From: Micractinium sp. NFX-FRZ
Taxonomy: Eukaryota; Chlorophyta; Trebouxiophyceae; Chlorellales; Chlorellaceae
NCBI GenBank assembly: GCA_029339195.1
Contig: JAPTJF010000412.1
Location: 1 to 56,281, forward strand
DNA: 56,281 nucleotides
Direction of reading: 5' to 3'
Part shown: positions 1 to 11,576 of the stretch, piece after piece
Numbering within the stretch: position 1 is the first letter of the stretch
Layout of the letters: every line of letters starts with the position of its first letter
Position numbers and translations under genes: made by a program
The notes under the pieces: model-generated
Databases searched by the model: none
What the model was told of the DNA's origin: nothing
Seen by the model: the letters and a program-made list of their open reading frames with translations, nothing else

Positions 1-48
<48 letters not shown>
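1..48. repeat. poly-C homopolymer run
   Basis: The window opens with 48 consecutive C residues. A run this long at the extreme edge may be a true homopolymer or an assembly or gap-closing artefact; the sequence alone cannot tell. Confidence 0.9.
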
Positions 49-1587
49 TTGCCTCGCTGTCCCGCCCTCTCCTGCCCAGCATTCCCAGCCCTACTCGTGA
101 ACTCCTCCCCGTACGCATCCCCCCTCCCCAGACCGCAGGCCCTTGTGCCTGCTCCCATCTTCCCGCTTTCCGGCTCCCCGTCCCGTTGGCCTCGTGCCTC
201 GCCCCTCTCAGCCTTCGCCGGCTGCCCCACCGCGCCCTGGCGCCCCGTCCCCACGTCCGCGTGCCTTGCGTTGTCGCCGCAGGCAGCCTCCCCCCGTGAG
301 CTCGCCCCCGCACCCTTTTGCGCCCCCATTGTTGTTGCCTTCCCGTCTGCCTGTCTGGCCGCTGTTACCAGCTCCTGTGCCGGGGCGGGCGCTGGCGGCT
401 GCTTTGGTTGCGCAACTGTTGCTTGGCACGCTCCCTACGCAACCCTGTGCGCGCCCCCTCCCCGCCCTGGCAGGCGCCGCCTCCTTTTGCCGTGGCCGTT
501 GCTTGCCTGTCTGGACGCCTTTAGCAGCTCTTGTGCCGGGGCCGGCTGTGCCATTGCATTCTTGGTGGTGCCCTCGTTGGCGGGGTGTTGCTTTCTGCTC
601 CCCTCTCCCCTTTTTGCTGCTTTCCCTGGGCGGCGGTTGTTTTGTTTGGCGGTTGTTTTGTTTGCAGTTCAAGGTGGTGTTGATGCATCGATCCTCCGCG
701 ACCCTTGCCTCCTTGCTGCATGCCCCATTTGCCCAAGCATGCCCGTGTTCTCGGGGGTGGCTCCCAGGCGCCCGCCGCTCTCCTGCCCCTTTCTGCGCCC
801 GATTGGCCTGGCTGTGCGCTGCTGTGCCGCTCCGCTGTCACCCACCGCTCCCTCCACAGGCATTGCTTGAACAGGTTAGAGGGCTCGGCTGCAGCGCGTT
901 AACGTGCGGACCACCTGTAAGAGTCACAGTCAGTTTGCGCAGCCGCCTACAGATGGCGACAGCCACGCGACAGCCAGCCGACCCGAGCGTCCTGCCGTGG
1001 CATGTCTGCCTACTTGCCTTGTCAGCCTTGGGCAAGCCGTGCTTCCTCCTGCCTTGTGATGTGTCCGCGCTCACTTCTCACTGTGTATCAATTTGTTTGC
1101 TCCATTGACGCCCGCACAGATGGAGGGCAACTGGTGGCACAGGCCAGGCAACTCGAGCACAGCTTGTGGCAATGAAACAAAAGCGGTGGACACGAGTAAA
1201 CAAGGGGATGACAACAAATCATGAGAGGGAGCACCACGTGTGGAACCACCGTTGCCACTGGGAAGGGCGCCAGGCCTGAAGTTGGGGGCATGGGCAACCA
1301 GCATGCCGCGCGTCACGCCGCCCGCAACTTTTGTGGCAGCGGCTTGCCCTGGGTCACGTCCTGGATGGCGCCCAGGCCGCCGGGGTGGGTCCCGCCGTTG
1401 CCACTGCAGGTCAGGAGGGAGGCAATGTTGTTATCGTGAGGGGCGGGCAGGCTGGCGGTCCGAGGGTGTGAGTGCCGAGGCCTGTGCAGGCGGCGCACCA
1501 AGGCAAGCACACCACAGGCAGAGGTCCCACACCTCCGACCTGCCTTCCCTTCCCCGTTCAAGCAAAGCCAGTCGGAGCAGTCCCCTC
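49..1587. other. pyrimidine-rich stretch, no supportable gene
   Basis: Roughly the first 900 bases of the plus strand are C/T-rich. They contain a tandemly repeated GTTGTTTTGTTT block (about 636-667) ending in a good-looking acceptor (TTTGCAG at 663-669), and a TGTAA motif lies at 916-920. This could be an intron plus 3' UTR of a plus-strand gene beginning left of the window. No frame shows a recognisable protein. The right-hand part is probably 3' UTR and flank of ERO1. Confidence 0.35.
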
Positions 1588-1640
1588 CAAGCATGCAAGA
1601 TAGACCAAGCATGCAAGATAGACCAAGCATGCAAGATAGA
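1588..1640. repeat. 18-bp tandem repeat, three copies
   Basis: The unit CAAGCATGCAAGATAGAC is repeated almost perfectly three times (1588-1605, 1606-1623, 1624-1640). It lies five bases beyond the ERO1 stop codon, so it is probably in the 3' UTR of that transcript. Confidence 0.9.
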
Positions 1641-1644
1641 AACG

Positions 1645-4600
1645 TCATCTCTGCTGAGACGCACACGGTGTAACAGGAAGGGAGGACGGAAGCAACCAGG
1701 ATGGGGCAAACAAGGAAGCAAGACAGGGTGGTGCCGGGCCGCACCTGAGCTGCAGGCTCAGGTCCCGCACCACCTCCACGCCCGCTGCCAGCCGCTCCAG
1801 CAGGTTGAACAGTGCAATCACCTCGTTGCGCTCCAGCACCAGGCCTGCGAGAAGGGGAGACGAAAAGGAAAGGAGGGCAGGGGTTTGTTGGGCGAACATT
1901 GGACAGAGCAGACGTTTGTAAAGGCAGGGACCAGCAGCACTCCCCTCGTTGCCCTCCAGCACCGGGCCTGCGGGAGAGGCGGGGTAAGCGGGCCAGCCAG
2001 GCAGAGCGGTGGAGGGCCCAGGCGGTGGCTGAGCAACGCAAGAGGCCCAGGAGGGGCGCCACGCGTGCATGGGCATGCAAGCATGGACATGCGCAGCGCC
2101 AGACCATTTTTGGGAGGAATCACGCACACGCACACACGCGCGCGCATGCAGGTGCGTACCATGCAGGTCGCCAGGACGGCCGCCGCAGTCCTCTGCCGAA
2201 AACAGGATCTTGAGCGACGTGGCGATGCCCAGCAGCTGCAGCTTGGCCCACATCTTGCACTTCTCGCACCCCACGCAGTCCATGATGCGCGTGATGTTGT
2301 GGAACGTGGACTGCAGACAATTGACAGTTATGAAAAAAGGTGAGCTGGCGGGGCATTATGTGAAAACCGGGAAGGCGGCAGAAGGAGCCCGTGTGTGCAG
2401 TGAAGCAAGCGCGCCCCACCCTGCAGCAGCCACCCCCCCCCGCCGCGGCCACACCTGCAACTCGGACTTCAGCGCCTCGCTGCCCTCCCCCTTCCACAGG
2501 CGGCCCTCGTCGAATGGGATGGGGCAGGCCTTTTGCAGGTGCTCGTTGTGCAGCAGCCTGCAGGGCACGGCCGGGCAGCAGGTGCAGCCAAGGTTTCAGG
2601 CGATGATGGACACACACACAGAGGTCATCCCCCTCCGTGGATGTGCAGGGTGGCGCAATGTGGGGCCAGGTTGCGGAGCAGGGCGCTGGAAGGAGTCACA
2701 GCACAGAGCAAGGCACACCCTTGAACGTGTGCGCGTGCGCCGTAAGGGTCGCTCATGCCCCCTTTGCCCCTCCCCCTCCCAAGCCCCTCCCCCACCCCAC
2801 CCCTGCCCAAGGGGGGCCGCCCTTCCCAGGCCATGCGTTGCTCCCGCATGAGCCAAGAACGAAGATTGCCTGTGCATGGGGTTGCACACGCATCTCCCTC
2901 GGGGCTACTCCTGCCCCCTTCCCTCCCTCTCCTCCCTTCCCCCTTTCCCCCACCAACTCCCGCCGCCTCCTTCCCCCCAGCCGCACCGTTGCATGAGGGC
3001 TCGCGTGTGCGCATCCTCCGTGGGGTTGCCCGTGTCGTAGTCCGCCGCGCTCAGGATGGGCGCAGCCTTCATGGCGGCACGCAGCACAAAGAGGTACGAG
3101 AAGTAAAGGTTCTCAACCCTGCAGGAGCAATGTGTTGGGGGAAGAGGCGGTTGGAAGCATGAGCCAAGGAGGTTTGGTGCTGAGGCCGCCACCAAAGAGG
3201 TGTGAGAAATTCTGCCCTTCATGAAGGATTATTGGGCTGTGGAGACGCAAGCAAGCAGCAAGGAGCGAGGGTGGCTAGCGCGGAGGCAGCTGGTGAAGGC
3301 TGCACAGGCCAGGTCAGAGCGCAGCATGGCATGGCATGGCATGGCACAGCACAATACAGCACAGCACGGCACAGCGCAGCGCAGCAGTTAGCTCCTCCCA
3401 ACCATCCACCAAGGTACCCGCCCTTAAACGGTAAAGCCCCGGCTTCCGCTGCCAACTGGTCACCTGAACTCTGTGCCTGGCACAACACATCAATGTTCAC
3501 ATCTGCAAGTGACCACTGTTGCCCATCCTCTTACCTGTGCATCTCTACCGATCACACGGCACGGCATGGCGTGCAAACAGCCTTTGGCCACCCAACCAAC
3601 TAATCTCCCCTTGTCCTCCCCTGTCCTCCACTGCCCAGCCCCCCCACGCACACAGCCAGGACTGTTGTAGGTAGTATAAGAGCAGCATGTTCATTCTTTA
3701 CTTTTTGTGCCGCAGCACACCCTTCAGACCACCACAGCACAGGCGCGCACCTGTCCTTGACCTCCGGGTTGCCCAGCCTCCACTTGAACATCTCCAGGTT
3801 GGGCCCCCACGTCTGGGTGGCCTCATCAATGAGGTAGTCGTTGGCCACGTGGGCGGTGATGGAGGAGTGCATGCCGCTGATGAGCCTGCACGGCACCGCA
3901 CAGTACGGCACAGCACGGGCGCGGCTTGAGGGTGAGGTGCTGTTGGCCATGTGGGCGCTGGTGGAGAGTGCGTGCTGCTTGCAACGTCACCACAAAGCTC
4001 TGGCAGCCAGCACCAGGCACCTGCTGCACACAGCAGCCAGCACAGCAGCTTTCTGCCACCACCCTGCCTGCCCCACCCCACCCTGTGGGCACTGTTGTAG
4101 CACGAGCTGCTTGGGCAGCGCCTCTGGCAGGTTTGCACTCTCAACACCATTCAGCAGCTGCCTACACCAGACAGCAACTGCACCCCAAGCCCCGCCACGC
4201 ACACCAGGCGACCCTACCCCGCCAAGCACCTGTAGAACACGCGCTGCTCGGGCGGCGTGTCCGGCGAGTTGACGTTCTCAAACATGCGCTGCGAGTAGAT
4301 GGCGCCCCACACGCGGGCCGCGTGCTCCCCCTTGTACCCCGTGTACCGCTCGCTGTTGCGCAGCAGGTTGATGTACGAGTACTCGACCTTCTCGTCTGCA
4401 GGAGGGGTGGGGGTGGGGGCCCAAAGTAAGGTTTCAAAACTGCCAGGGATCGGCTGGGTGCGGCAGGTTAATATGCAAGTCCTCAACCTTCTCGTCTGCA
4501 GGAGGGGCAGTAGAGGGTGTTAGAAGGGAGGGATGAGGGACCGGGCTGAGTGCGGCGAGGTGAGATGGTACGACTACTCAACCTTCTTGTCTGCACAGAG

Positions 4601-6818
4601 GCGTGGAGGGAGGCTGCTGCCCCAGCTCCCTTGCTGTTCTCTGCTGCTGCTGTCAGTAGGGGGCGGTCGGCACAAGTTGTAGCATGCGAGCTGTAGCATA
4701 TTGCGGTTACACAGCGCACCTCCCTCGGGCATCCAGGGGTTCTTGTACCCCCTCCAGTCCCGCACGCTGAGCAGGCTGGCCTTGACGTGCGGCGCCAGGG
4801 TGCGGTCCACGCTCGACTCGAGCTGCACGCCTGCAGGCCGCGGGCGGGGAGGGCAGAGGCCGGAGGTGGGATGGGCAGATGGGTGGGCGGGCGCAGGCGA
4901 GTCAGGACTGTGAGCAAGTCATGATATGAGCCAGGAGCAAGCAACCATACACTCTGTCAGGCGAAGCTCAGTGCATGCAGCCCGCTGGCATTCCGTCACA
5001 GTGCAGCAGCACCCGGCTTCCCCACCCTCCCCACCAACTGCTGCATGCCTTTTTTATATTTTATTTTTGTATTTTTTATTCTTTTAGTTTTATTGCTGCC
5101 ATGCCACGCCTTCCGCCCACTCACTGCCGCACACCCCCTGCCCTCTGCACCCACTGCTGCATGCCTCACTCTCCCCTCCCTGCCATGCATCTCCACCGCC
5201 ACTGTCTTCCCTGCCCCACGGCCCGGCACCTCACGATTTGCCCTCACGCACTGCAACGGCTCTCCTTCTTCCCACATTGTTATCCTCCACCCTACTCGCG
5301 CACTCCTTGATGTCCCTCCCAATTGCTGCATGCCGCCTGCCTCCTAATCGCTGCCGCACGCCCCAATGCCACACGCCTCCACCCACTTTTCCCGTGCGCC
5401 ACGGCCCAGTCACCCCAGGGCTTGACGTGACACATTGCAGCCGCCCTCCCTCTCCGCCCTCCTCCCTTCCCTGAGCCCCCTCCCCCTACGCTCACCCACT
5501 CACTCTTGCAGGTCTCCACCTGAGCACTCCTCCCTCCCACCGCCTCTCCCTCCCTCTCACTGTCGCACGCCTCCACCGCCTCCGCCTTGCGCCACGGCTC
5601 CGGCACCTCGTGCTCCTCGCACTCGCACACGGAGCAGTCGCGCAGGGAGCACATGCCGTCGTCGGGCCACAGCGGGCACTCGCAGAAGAGGTCCACCTGT
5701 GCGGGTTTGGGTGGGACAGGGCGGGGCGGGGTGGGGTGGGGTGGGGTGGGGTGGGGCATGCTACTGTCAAGCACACACATCACACACACTCACAATGTCA
5801 CTACATATGTCATGTCACACACGTACTGTTTACATATGACAAATTAAATTGCATATGCATGCAGGGTCACCTTGAAGTACCGAAAGAAGGGGGTTTTGGT
5901 GAGCTCGTGCACAATGGGGTTCACCTCGTCCCGGTTGATGCGCTCCACAGCCGCATAGGTGCAGCCTGCGGCGGGCAAAAGGGGCCACCGAGCCAGCACA
6001 GATGAAGCGGAGCCCGGGCCGGTGAGTGGTGGTGGGAACGGCGCATGGGGGGTGAGGGCGCACGGAGAGCGCAGGGCAGGGCACAGCGCGCAGAGCACAG
6101 GCGGCTGGGCGGCTGCACGCGTCGGGGCACACCAGCCCCGCATGTGGGGCATGCACGCGGCCTGGCGGGCAGTCAGGTGGGCGGCTTCAACGGCACTCTA
6201 CTGCCTCTCCCAGGGCCCTAGTGAGGACCCCCTTTCTGAATGCTGCTACAGCCAATCAGCCAAACAGCCAATTCCCCCCGCCTTGGAGTCCTCCACCCCA
6301 CTCACAGCAGTCGGTCACATTCCCCGCCAGGTTGCAGGCCGCCTCCTCGCTGTCAGCGCTGGTCACATTCTGCAGGGGTGGGAGGCAACGCGACGGAGGG
6401 TGTCAGCGCGCAAGCAGCATGAGTTCTGCTCGGGTTTGGGCACCGCCGAGCGCGGCGCCTTCCGGTGTGCTTCTACACACTCGGCGCCGCAAGCGAGCCG
6501 GTATGCGCTGCCCCGTGCTGGCAGCATTGCGCTGCTGCACGGCCGCGCGCTGCCGTGCAGGCTGCTGAAATCTACCCCAGTTGGCGGCGGGCTTCTCACC
6601 CCGCAGCTGCAGTCCCCCTGGTCGCCCCCCGGCAGCAGCGAGTGCAGGAACGGCGGCAGCGGCAGGCTGCGCAGGCGGTCAACGGCGGCGGCAACCGCTG
6701 GCGTCTCCAGCAGGGCCTGCAGCTGCTGTTGCGCCGGCTCCAGCAGTCCCCTATTCTGGGCAACCGACACGGCTAGCGCCACCAGCAGCACGCCCAGGCT
6801 CAGCGTCCGTAGCCTCAT
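1645..6818 (-). CDS. ERO1: ER oxidoreductin 1 (ERO1)
   Basis: FAD-dependent thiol oxidase of the ER lumen that reoxidises protein disulfide isomerase with O2. Exons 5'-3': 6818-6600, 6369-6306, 5965-5871, 5696-5561, 4830-4720, 4395-4230, 3885-3751, 3118-2987, 2557-2455, 2310-2160, 1844-1645; all phases join, giving 503 aa (family about 450-550). A hydrophobic signal peptide covers about residues 1-20, followed by two N-glycosylation sequons (NVT) and the CCC cluster after the second. The shuttle cysteine pair CSLRDC is at 142-147 in the family-typical CxCPxWPDDGMC context, ERYTGYKG and LISGMHSS motifs follow, and the redox-active CVGC is at 399-402. All key cysteines are present. An in-frame ATG 51 bases upstream would lengthen the N-terminus, but the chosen Met best exposes the signal peptide. 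The last residues before the stop are not conserved and could be mis-modelled. It shares an upstream region with the epimerase gene. Introns 5 and 10 hold copies of the following exon edge. Confidence 0.95.
1944..1979 (-). repeat. decayed copy of ERO1 exon 11 acceptor edge
   Basis: This intron segment repeats, with about four mismatches, the junction at 1821-1856 where exon 11 begins (GCAG followed by the start of the LVLERNE coding stretch). The offset is 123 bp. The decoy AG is kept. Confidence 0.8.
4482..4600 (-). repeat. two copies of ERO1 exon 6 acceptor edge
   Basis: The real acceptor edge at 4382-4402 (CTGCAG followed by ACGAGAAGGT) recurs at 4482-4510 and 4576-4600, with flanking similarity that implies a period near 96 bp. 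The nearer copy is almost identical and keeps CTGCAG. Confidence 0.82.
5721..5756 (+). repeat. GGGGT/GGGGC pentamer run, G-quadruplex-capable
   Basis: Seven successive runs of four G, separated by single T or C bases, on the plus strand within ERO1 intron 3 (C-rich in the transcript). It meets the usual sequence rule for a DNA G-quadruplex; formation is inference. Confidence 0.7.
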
Positions 6819-7113
6819 GCTGAGCGGACACACTCGGGGCCGGAGGGAAAGGGCCCTTGGAAGGCGCACAGTGACTTAATTGAGCGAGGGGATGCTGTAT
6901 CGAGGCGCGATGCGGCCGCAAAGGGGCCGAAAGCAGGCGTCATGCGGTACAGAGCGGTACACGGAGCCTTCAGCCTCACAACGCGGAGCATTCGATCATT
7001 GATCATATTACTAAGACTACCCGAAACCCCAGCAGCCTGCCTCGCCGCTCGTCATCGCCACCAGATCGGGTCTCCAATCCTAGAGCGTGTCGGAGCGGGA
7101 GAAGACGCGCACC
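6819..7113. promoter_or_regulatory. divergent ERO1 / epimerase upstream region
   Basis: These 295 bp separate two start codons pointing away from each other and must hold both 5' UTRs and promoters. An AT-richer island around 6990-7015 contains the perfect palindrome GATCATTGATC (6994-7004). No recognised promoter element can be assigned with certainty. Confidence 0.5.
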
Positions 7114-10100
7114 ATGCCCGGCCCTGAGATCATGGAGGGCCATGGCGGCCTGCAAAAGGTTGTGGTGCGCGCAGGCGCTCCGGCAGGCGGCGGCACCGGC
7201 GCCAGCGCTGACGTCTACCTGCACGGCGGCACCGTCACCGGCTGGGAGGTGAACGGCGAGCAGCTGCTCTTCCTCTCCCCCAGCGCGGTGTTTGCCCCGC
7301 CCAAGGCCATCCGCGGCGGCGTGCCTGTCTGCTTCCCCCAGTTTGGCCTGCTGGGCCCGCTCAAGGCAAGTGGGCCAGAACCTGGCCGTTGACATCATCC
7401 TGCCAGTGCGTGGGGTGTGCCATCCGTGCCCGCCCAGCACCTGGCTTGGATGTCGCCCTCCAGCCTCAAATAACCGGGCAGCAACGCCCGCCTTGCATGG
7501 CTGTATGGTAGTGTTTTGTTGCATGGCTTGCATGGGTGCGGCTGATCCAGCGGTGCAGCGCTGGCCCAACCAGGCTTGCTCCCGCAGTGTTTGCCAGCGC
7601 AACATGATGACGCCTGGGTACGACGGATCCCGCAGCTTGTGGATGCAATGCCCGCCCATCTCTCTGGGGACTTGTTGTTGCGACGCCCACCCATCTCGCT
7701 GGGGGCTTGTGGATGCGGCACGCCCACCCATCTCGCTGGGGGCTTGTGGATGCGGCACCCGCTCAATCTCACGCTCCCCCTCCCTGCAGGCGCAGCACGG
7801 GTTTGCCCGCAACCGGCCGTGGCGGGTGGCGTCGGCAGGGGAGGGCAGGGTCTGCCTGGAGCTAACCTCTGACGAGGAGACGCTCAAAGAGTGGCCTCAT
7901 CCCTTTAAGCTGACGCTGGAGGTAAGGGGGAACATGTGTGCTGCCTGGCATCCTGCCTGGCTGTGCCGCTCTTCATGGCCTGCGAAGCATGCCTGCCGAT
8001 GCCCCAGCCAGCCAGCCAGACAGGCTGTCTGTTAATCTCATCATGCCTCGCCAATGGCTCCATGCCATGCTGGCTTGCCCGGCATCTTGCTTGATCCCAG
8101 GCAGCCAGCTGCCTTCCCAAGCCCACCTGTGTGCCCCTCACGCTTGCCCGCTGCTCTTGTGACGCGCCCCCTGCTGTGCTGCGAGCAGGTGTCTGTGCAA
8201 CCCACGGGCGCGCTGCATCAGGCACGCTGGGTGGGGGGAGGGTGGCAGAGGAGAGGGGGTTTGCAGAGCACTCTATGGTGCCCGGCCAACGTATGGGAGG
8301 AATGGCGCGGGAGGGGCAGGGCGGTAGGGGCAGCCCGAGCTGGGCTGGGCCACCTGGGATTGGCGTTGCAAACGGCACATGAAGCACTGCCACTTCCTTC
8401 CCGGGCGTGGGGGGCCTCCTTTCCACTGCACGGGCTGGAAATTGAGCGATGTACTGGTGGTGGCCGTGCCGCCAGCTTGGCTGTGCCCCTGCATGCATGT
8501 GGCGCACACACACTGCACATGACTTCACCCTGGAGTCGCCTATCGATGCAGGCGGTGAGCATCTCTAAGATAGTTTTTCTTTGGCGGTTGGCCGCCTCCT
8601 TTCTGTGCAGGTGCTGCGGGTGCACAACACGGGCAGCGAGCGGCTGGAGTTCACATGCGCACTGCACACCTACTTCCGAGTCTCAGGCAAGAGAAGCATG
8701 CATCGATGCCCTGACGATGTCGACAGGGCGGCATGCATGGGTGCATAGGCAGCAGCGCACCAGAGCGGCGCCTTAGCTTCTGTTGCGCACCGGCCATGCA
8801 CACCAATGAGTTGTGCTGCTCTCTGGCTCTGTGTACTGCACATCTGATTGAGCTGTTGATTGAGTGTCTCAACTGGAGCGCTGCTGGGGATGGCGTTGCT
8901 GCATGCTGCCAAGCAGCAGCATGCGCCAACTCCCCGCCCATTGACTTGAGGCACCTGCCTCCCCCACCTTTCTCTGCCCTGCCCCTGCCCCTGCCCTGCT
9001 GCCCCGGCTGCCCACCACGGCCTGCTTTGTTGACCCCCGCCGCCCGCCGTGCCTGCAGATGTGGGCGCAGCCTCTGTGGTGGGCCTCAAGGGGGTGCGGT
9101 ATTGGGACAATGCAAAGGGGGAGCAGGCCACCGACACGGCGGATGCGGTGCTGTTCCCTGGAGAGGTGCGAGGCGGGCGTGGTGGCAGTGTGTGCTGTAC
9201 TGTCGGTGGTATGATAGTGCTGTACTGCCGGCGGTTGCTGGGGAGTGTGCTGAGCTGGTGCTCTGCGCAGGGGGAAGGCAGGGCAGTGGGCAGGTGCAGA
9301 TGTGTGTGTGCACAGCCAAAGAACTCGTCTGGTACACAAAACGCTACCAGCCTGCCCTGCACCTGGCACCCCCGGCAGCCCCCAGCGGCCCCCGCCTGCA
9401 TGCCCCCTTCCCTGGCTACACAGGGTTTCCAAAACGCCTAAAACCCAGTGCTGCGATCCGCAGGTGGACCGCGCCTACATCGGCGCCCCCGACACCCTGA
9501 AGCTCACGGACAGCGGGCGCAGCGCGGTGCTCATGGTGCACAAACACGGCTTCCAGGACGCCGTGGTGTGGAGCCCGGGGCAGGAGAAGGTGAGGCTGGG
9601 TGGGTGGCAGCGCTGCTATGGGGAAGAAGGGGCATGTTGGATGCATGCAGTGCCCACGGCATAAAGTGTCAGCATTTGTAAGGCGCACACGTGGAGCGGC
9701 AGTTGGGGAGCGCTTGCAGCACGCTCATCCCCGTGCGCACGGCAGGCGCAGCGGCTGCAGTGCATGCAAGCAGCAGCAGCAGTACGTGCCAGCACCAGCA
9801 GCAGTGCATGCCAGCAGCAGTGTGCATGCCCGTCAGAGGGCTGCCCCAGCCCACTACATGCCCTTGGCTACTGCAGCGAAACAAAAAAAACAGGGGCTGC
9901 TCCCACTGCCACTGCTTGCTCCGCTCCCACTGCCATGGCTTGCCTTGCTCTCACTCCGCCACGACACTCGCTGCCCTGCCTGCTCTCACTGCCATACCTT
10001 TCCCTGCTCCCACGCCGCCACGGCTCTCGCTGCCCTGCAGGCGGCCGGCATGAGCGATCTGGAAGGCTGGCGCGGCTTTGTGTGTGTGGAGGTGGCGCAG

Positions 10101-10187
10101 GCGCGCAGCGGCGCCGTGGCTCTGGCCCCGGGGGAGAGCTGGGAGGGCAGCACCACTGCAGAATATGATACCCTGGGGGAGAGCTGA
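7114..10187 (+). CDS. glucose-6-phosphate 1-epimerase-like (aldose 1-epimerase family)
   Basis: Cytosolic-type mutarotase of the YeaD/YMR099c group, expected to interconvert alpha and beta hexose-6-phosphates. Exons: 7114-7365, 7790-7921, 8189-8221, 8611-8686, 9059-9165, 9464-9589, 10041-10187; 290 aa. Evidence: GGVPVCFPQFG near the N-terminus, QHGFARNRPW, the LHTYF catalytic histidine (His158), DVGAASVVGLKG, DAVVWSPGQEK and the C-terminal VCVE glutamate (Glu259), in the order seen in plant homologues. The start was chosen at the ATG in good context (CACCATGC); no transit peptide is visible. Unusual splicing: intron 1 (AAG/GCAAGT) and intron 4 (CAG/GCAAGA) need GC donors to keep frame, and intron 3 probably does too (CAG/GCACGC). 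A GT donor 9 nt further on would insert three residues (ARW) into an alignment that otherwise has no gap. Confidence 0.93.
7635..7760 (+). repeat. 37-bp minisatellite in epimerase intron 1
   Basis: About three degenerate copies of a unit containing CCCACCCATCTCGCTGGGGG followed by CTTGTGGATGCGGCACG. It ends about 30 bp before the intron 1 acceptor. Confidence 0.8.
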
Positions 10188-11576
10188 GCACGTGGGCAGG
10201 CTTCTGGAGCGCTGGGGGCATGCTGGCTTATCGAGGGCGGCAGGCTTGCCGGTGCCAGCTACAGTCAACCGCCTCTGGGCACCTCTCCCCCTTAGGCTGC
10301 TCAGCATGCTCCGAGTGAGTCTTACCAGAGAGCATCGTGTCTCCCGAGCTGACAGCCTGGGCTGTTGTGCTCTTCCTCATCTGTGCACTCAATGGTCGAT
10401 CATCATTTAAGAATATCGAGCACGGGTGCGCTATGTGGCTGAGGACAGCAAGCGGTCGATGCACCCCTGGTGTGCTTCGGTGACTGATGCCTCGTGCCGT
10501 ATGTGGTGGCAAGCAAGCATTCATCAGTCGAGAAGCAGCTCTGCAGGGCAGGCTCAGCGCGCGTGCTGGCCGGCAGAAGTGGCAATTCAAGAAGGAAGAG
10601 AAAACAAGGGCAGGGGTTGCGAGGAGCCCGAAAATGATGACGTGGCAGAGGCTCTCACAGGTGGCGATGGTCATCCGCATCTCAAAATGCGGGTGTGGAT
10701 GGGCCGCGGCATGCGGCATACATATCGTGAAGGCGGGGTGCTTTGAGGGGAGGGCTGCTCGGGGTGTGGTTCAGAATGTTCGCACAGGCTCAGGCTGGCA
10801 GGTGAGGAGGAAGAGAGGAAGGTGTGGAAGGGGGCAGCTGCAGGTGGGGAGGAAGAGGGGAAGGTGCGGAAAGGGGCAGGTGGGGAGGGAGAGGGCGAAG
10901 TTGCGGAAGGGGGCAGGTGGTGAGGAGGAGGATATGCAAGTGCTAGCTGGGGCGGGTGAGAAGGGAGAGGCGGAGGGGCAAAAGGGGTGGATCAGTAAGC
11001 TCGGGCAGGCTGATTTGAGGGTGGGGCGCCCGGTGGTGTGTGGACTGCCGGGTTCAGGGCGGCTCTGTGCCCCGTTTTTGGCCCGGAATCTCAAGTGGAT
11101 AGAGTTTGGGTGGCAAATGAGATGCTGAAAGAGGGCGGGACCGAGGTATGCTGTGCATGCTGCGGCACAGGTGCTCTGGCATGACGTGGCGGTGCCGCCG
11201 AGGCCCAGGCATTGAGGCGATTCATGCAGATTGATGCAGGGTTACTGACTTAGCTCATCCGGCACGCCAGGCGGAGCCAGCATGAAATGCTGCCGTGATA
11301 AGAGGAGTCAAGGAATGAGGAGAGATGGGGGCATGGCATGGCGTACATCGATTGATCGATGGGATGCTGATTTGAAGCATGAAAGAAAGAAAGAATGCAT
11401 GGCAAAGCGACCACGAGGGCCGCACAAAGCCAGCTGGAGCAAGGCAGGACCCTGCAGAACCGTGCAGGAGCCCCGCCAAGACCGCAGGTAGGCTCACAGG
11501 TCCCGCAGGGACGCACAGGATTGCGCCACGTGCAGTCGCCACTGCGGCGGCTGCTGGTGCACCCACCGCCTGCCGC
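10188..11576. other. convergent intergenic region
   Basis: This lies between the epimerase stop and the bZIP stop, so it should hold both 3' UTRs. Long open frames exist but look like GC-rich artefacts with no family resemblance. The only distinct structure is the minisatellite at 10799-10935. No TGTAA was found close behind either stop. Confidence 0.6.
10799..10935 (+). repeat. purine-rich minisatellite, about 40-bp unit
   Basis: Roughly three and a half copies of a G/A-rich unit (CAGGTGGGGAGGAAGAGGGG followed by AAGGTGCGGAAGGGGG) with small length changes between copies. Confidence 0.82.

Noticed and set aside
49..1108. Overlapping long open frames in the first kilobase, plus strand
   Set aside because: Pro/Ala/Cys-rich, several frames open at once, no motif; typical of GC-rich noncoding sequence.
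10487..11128. 213-codon open frame downstream of the epimerase
   Set aside because: Much of it translates a purine-rich minisatellite; no conserved motif and no splice partners.
11250..11576. Extra 3' exon of the bZIP gene after a donor overlapping the stop
   Set aside because: An acceptor near 11447 is in frame, but the resulting peptide is hydrophobic and shows no family pattern.
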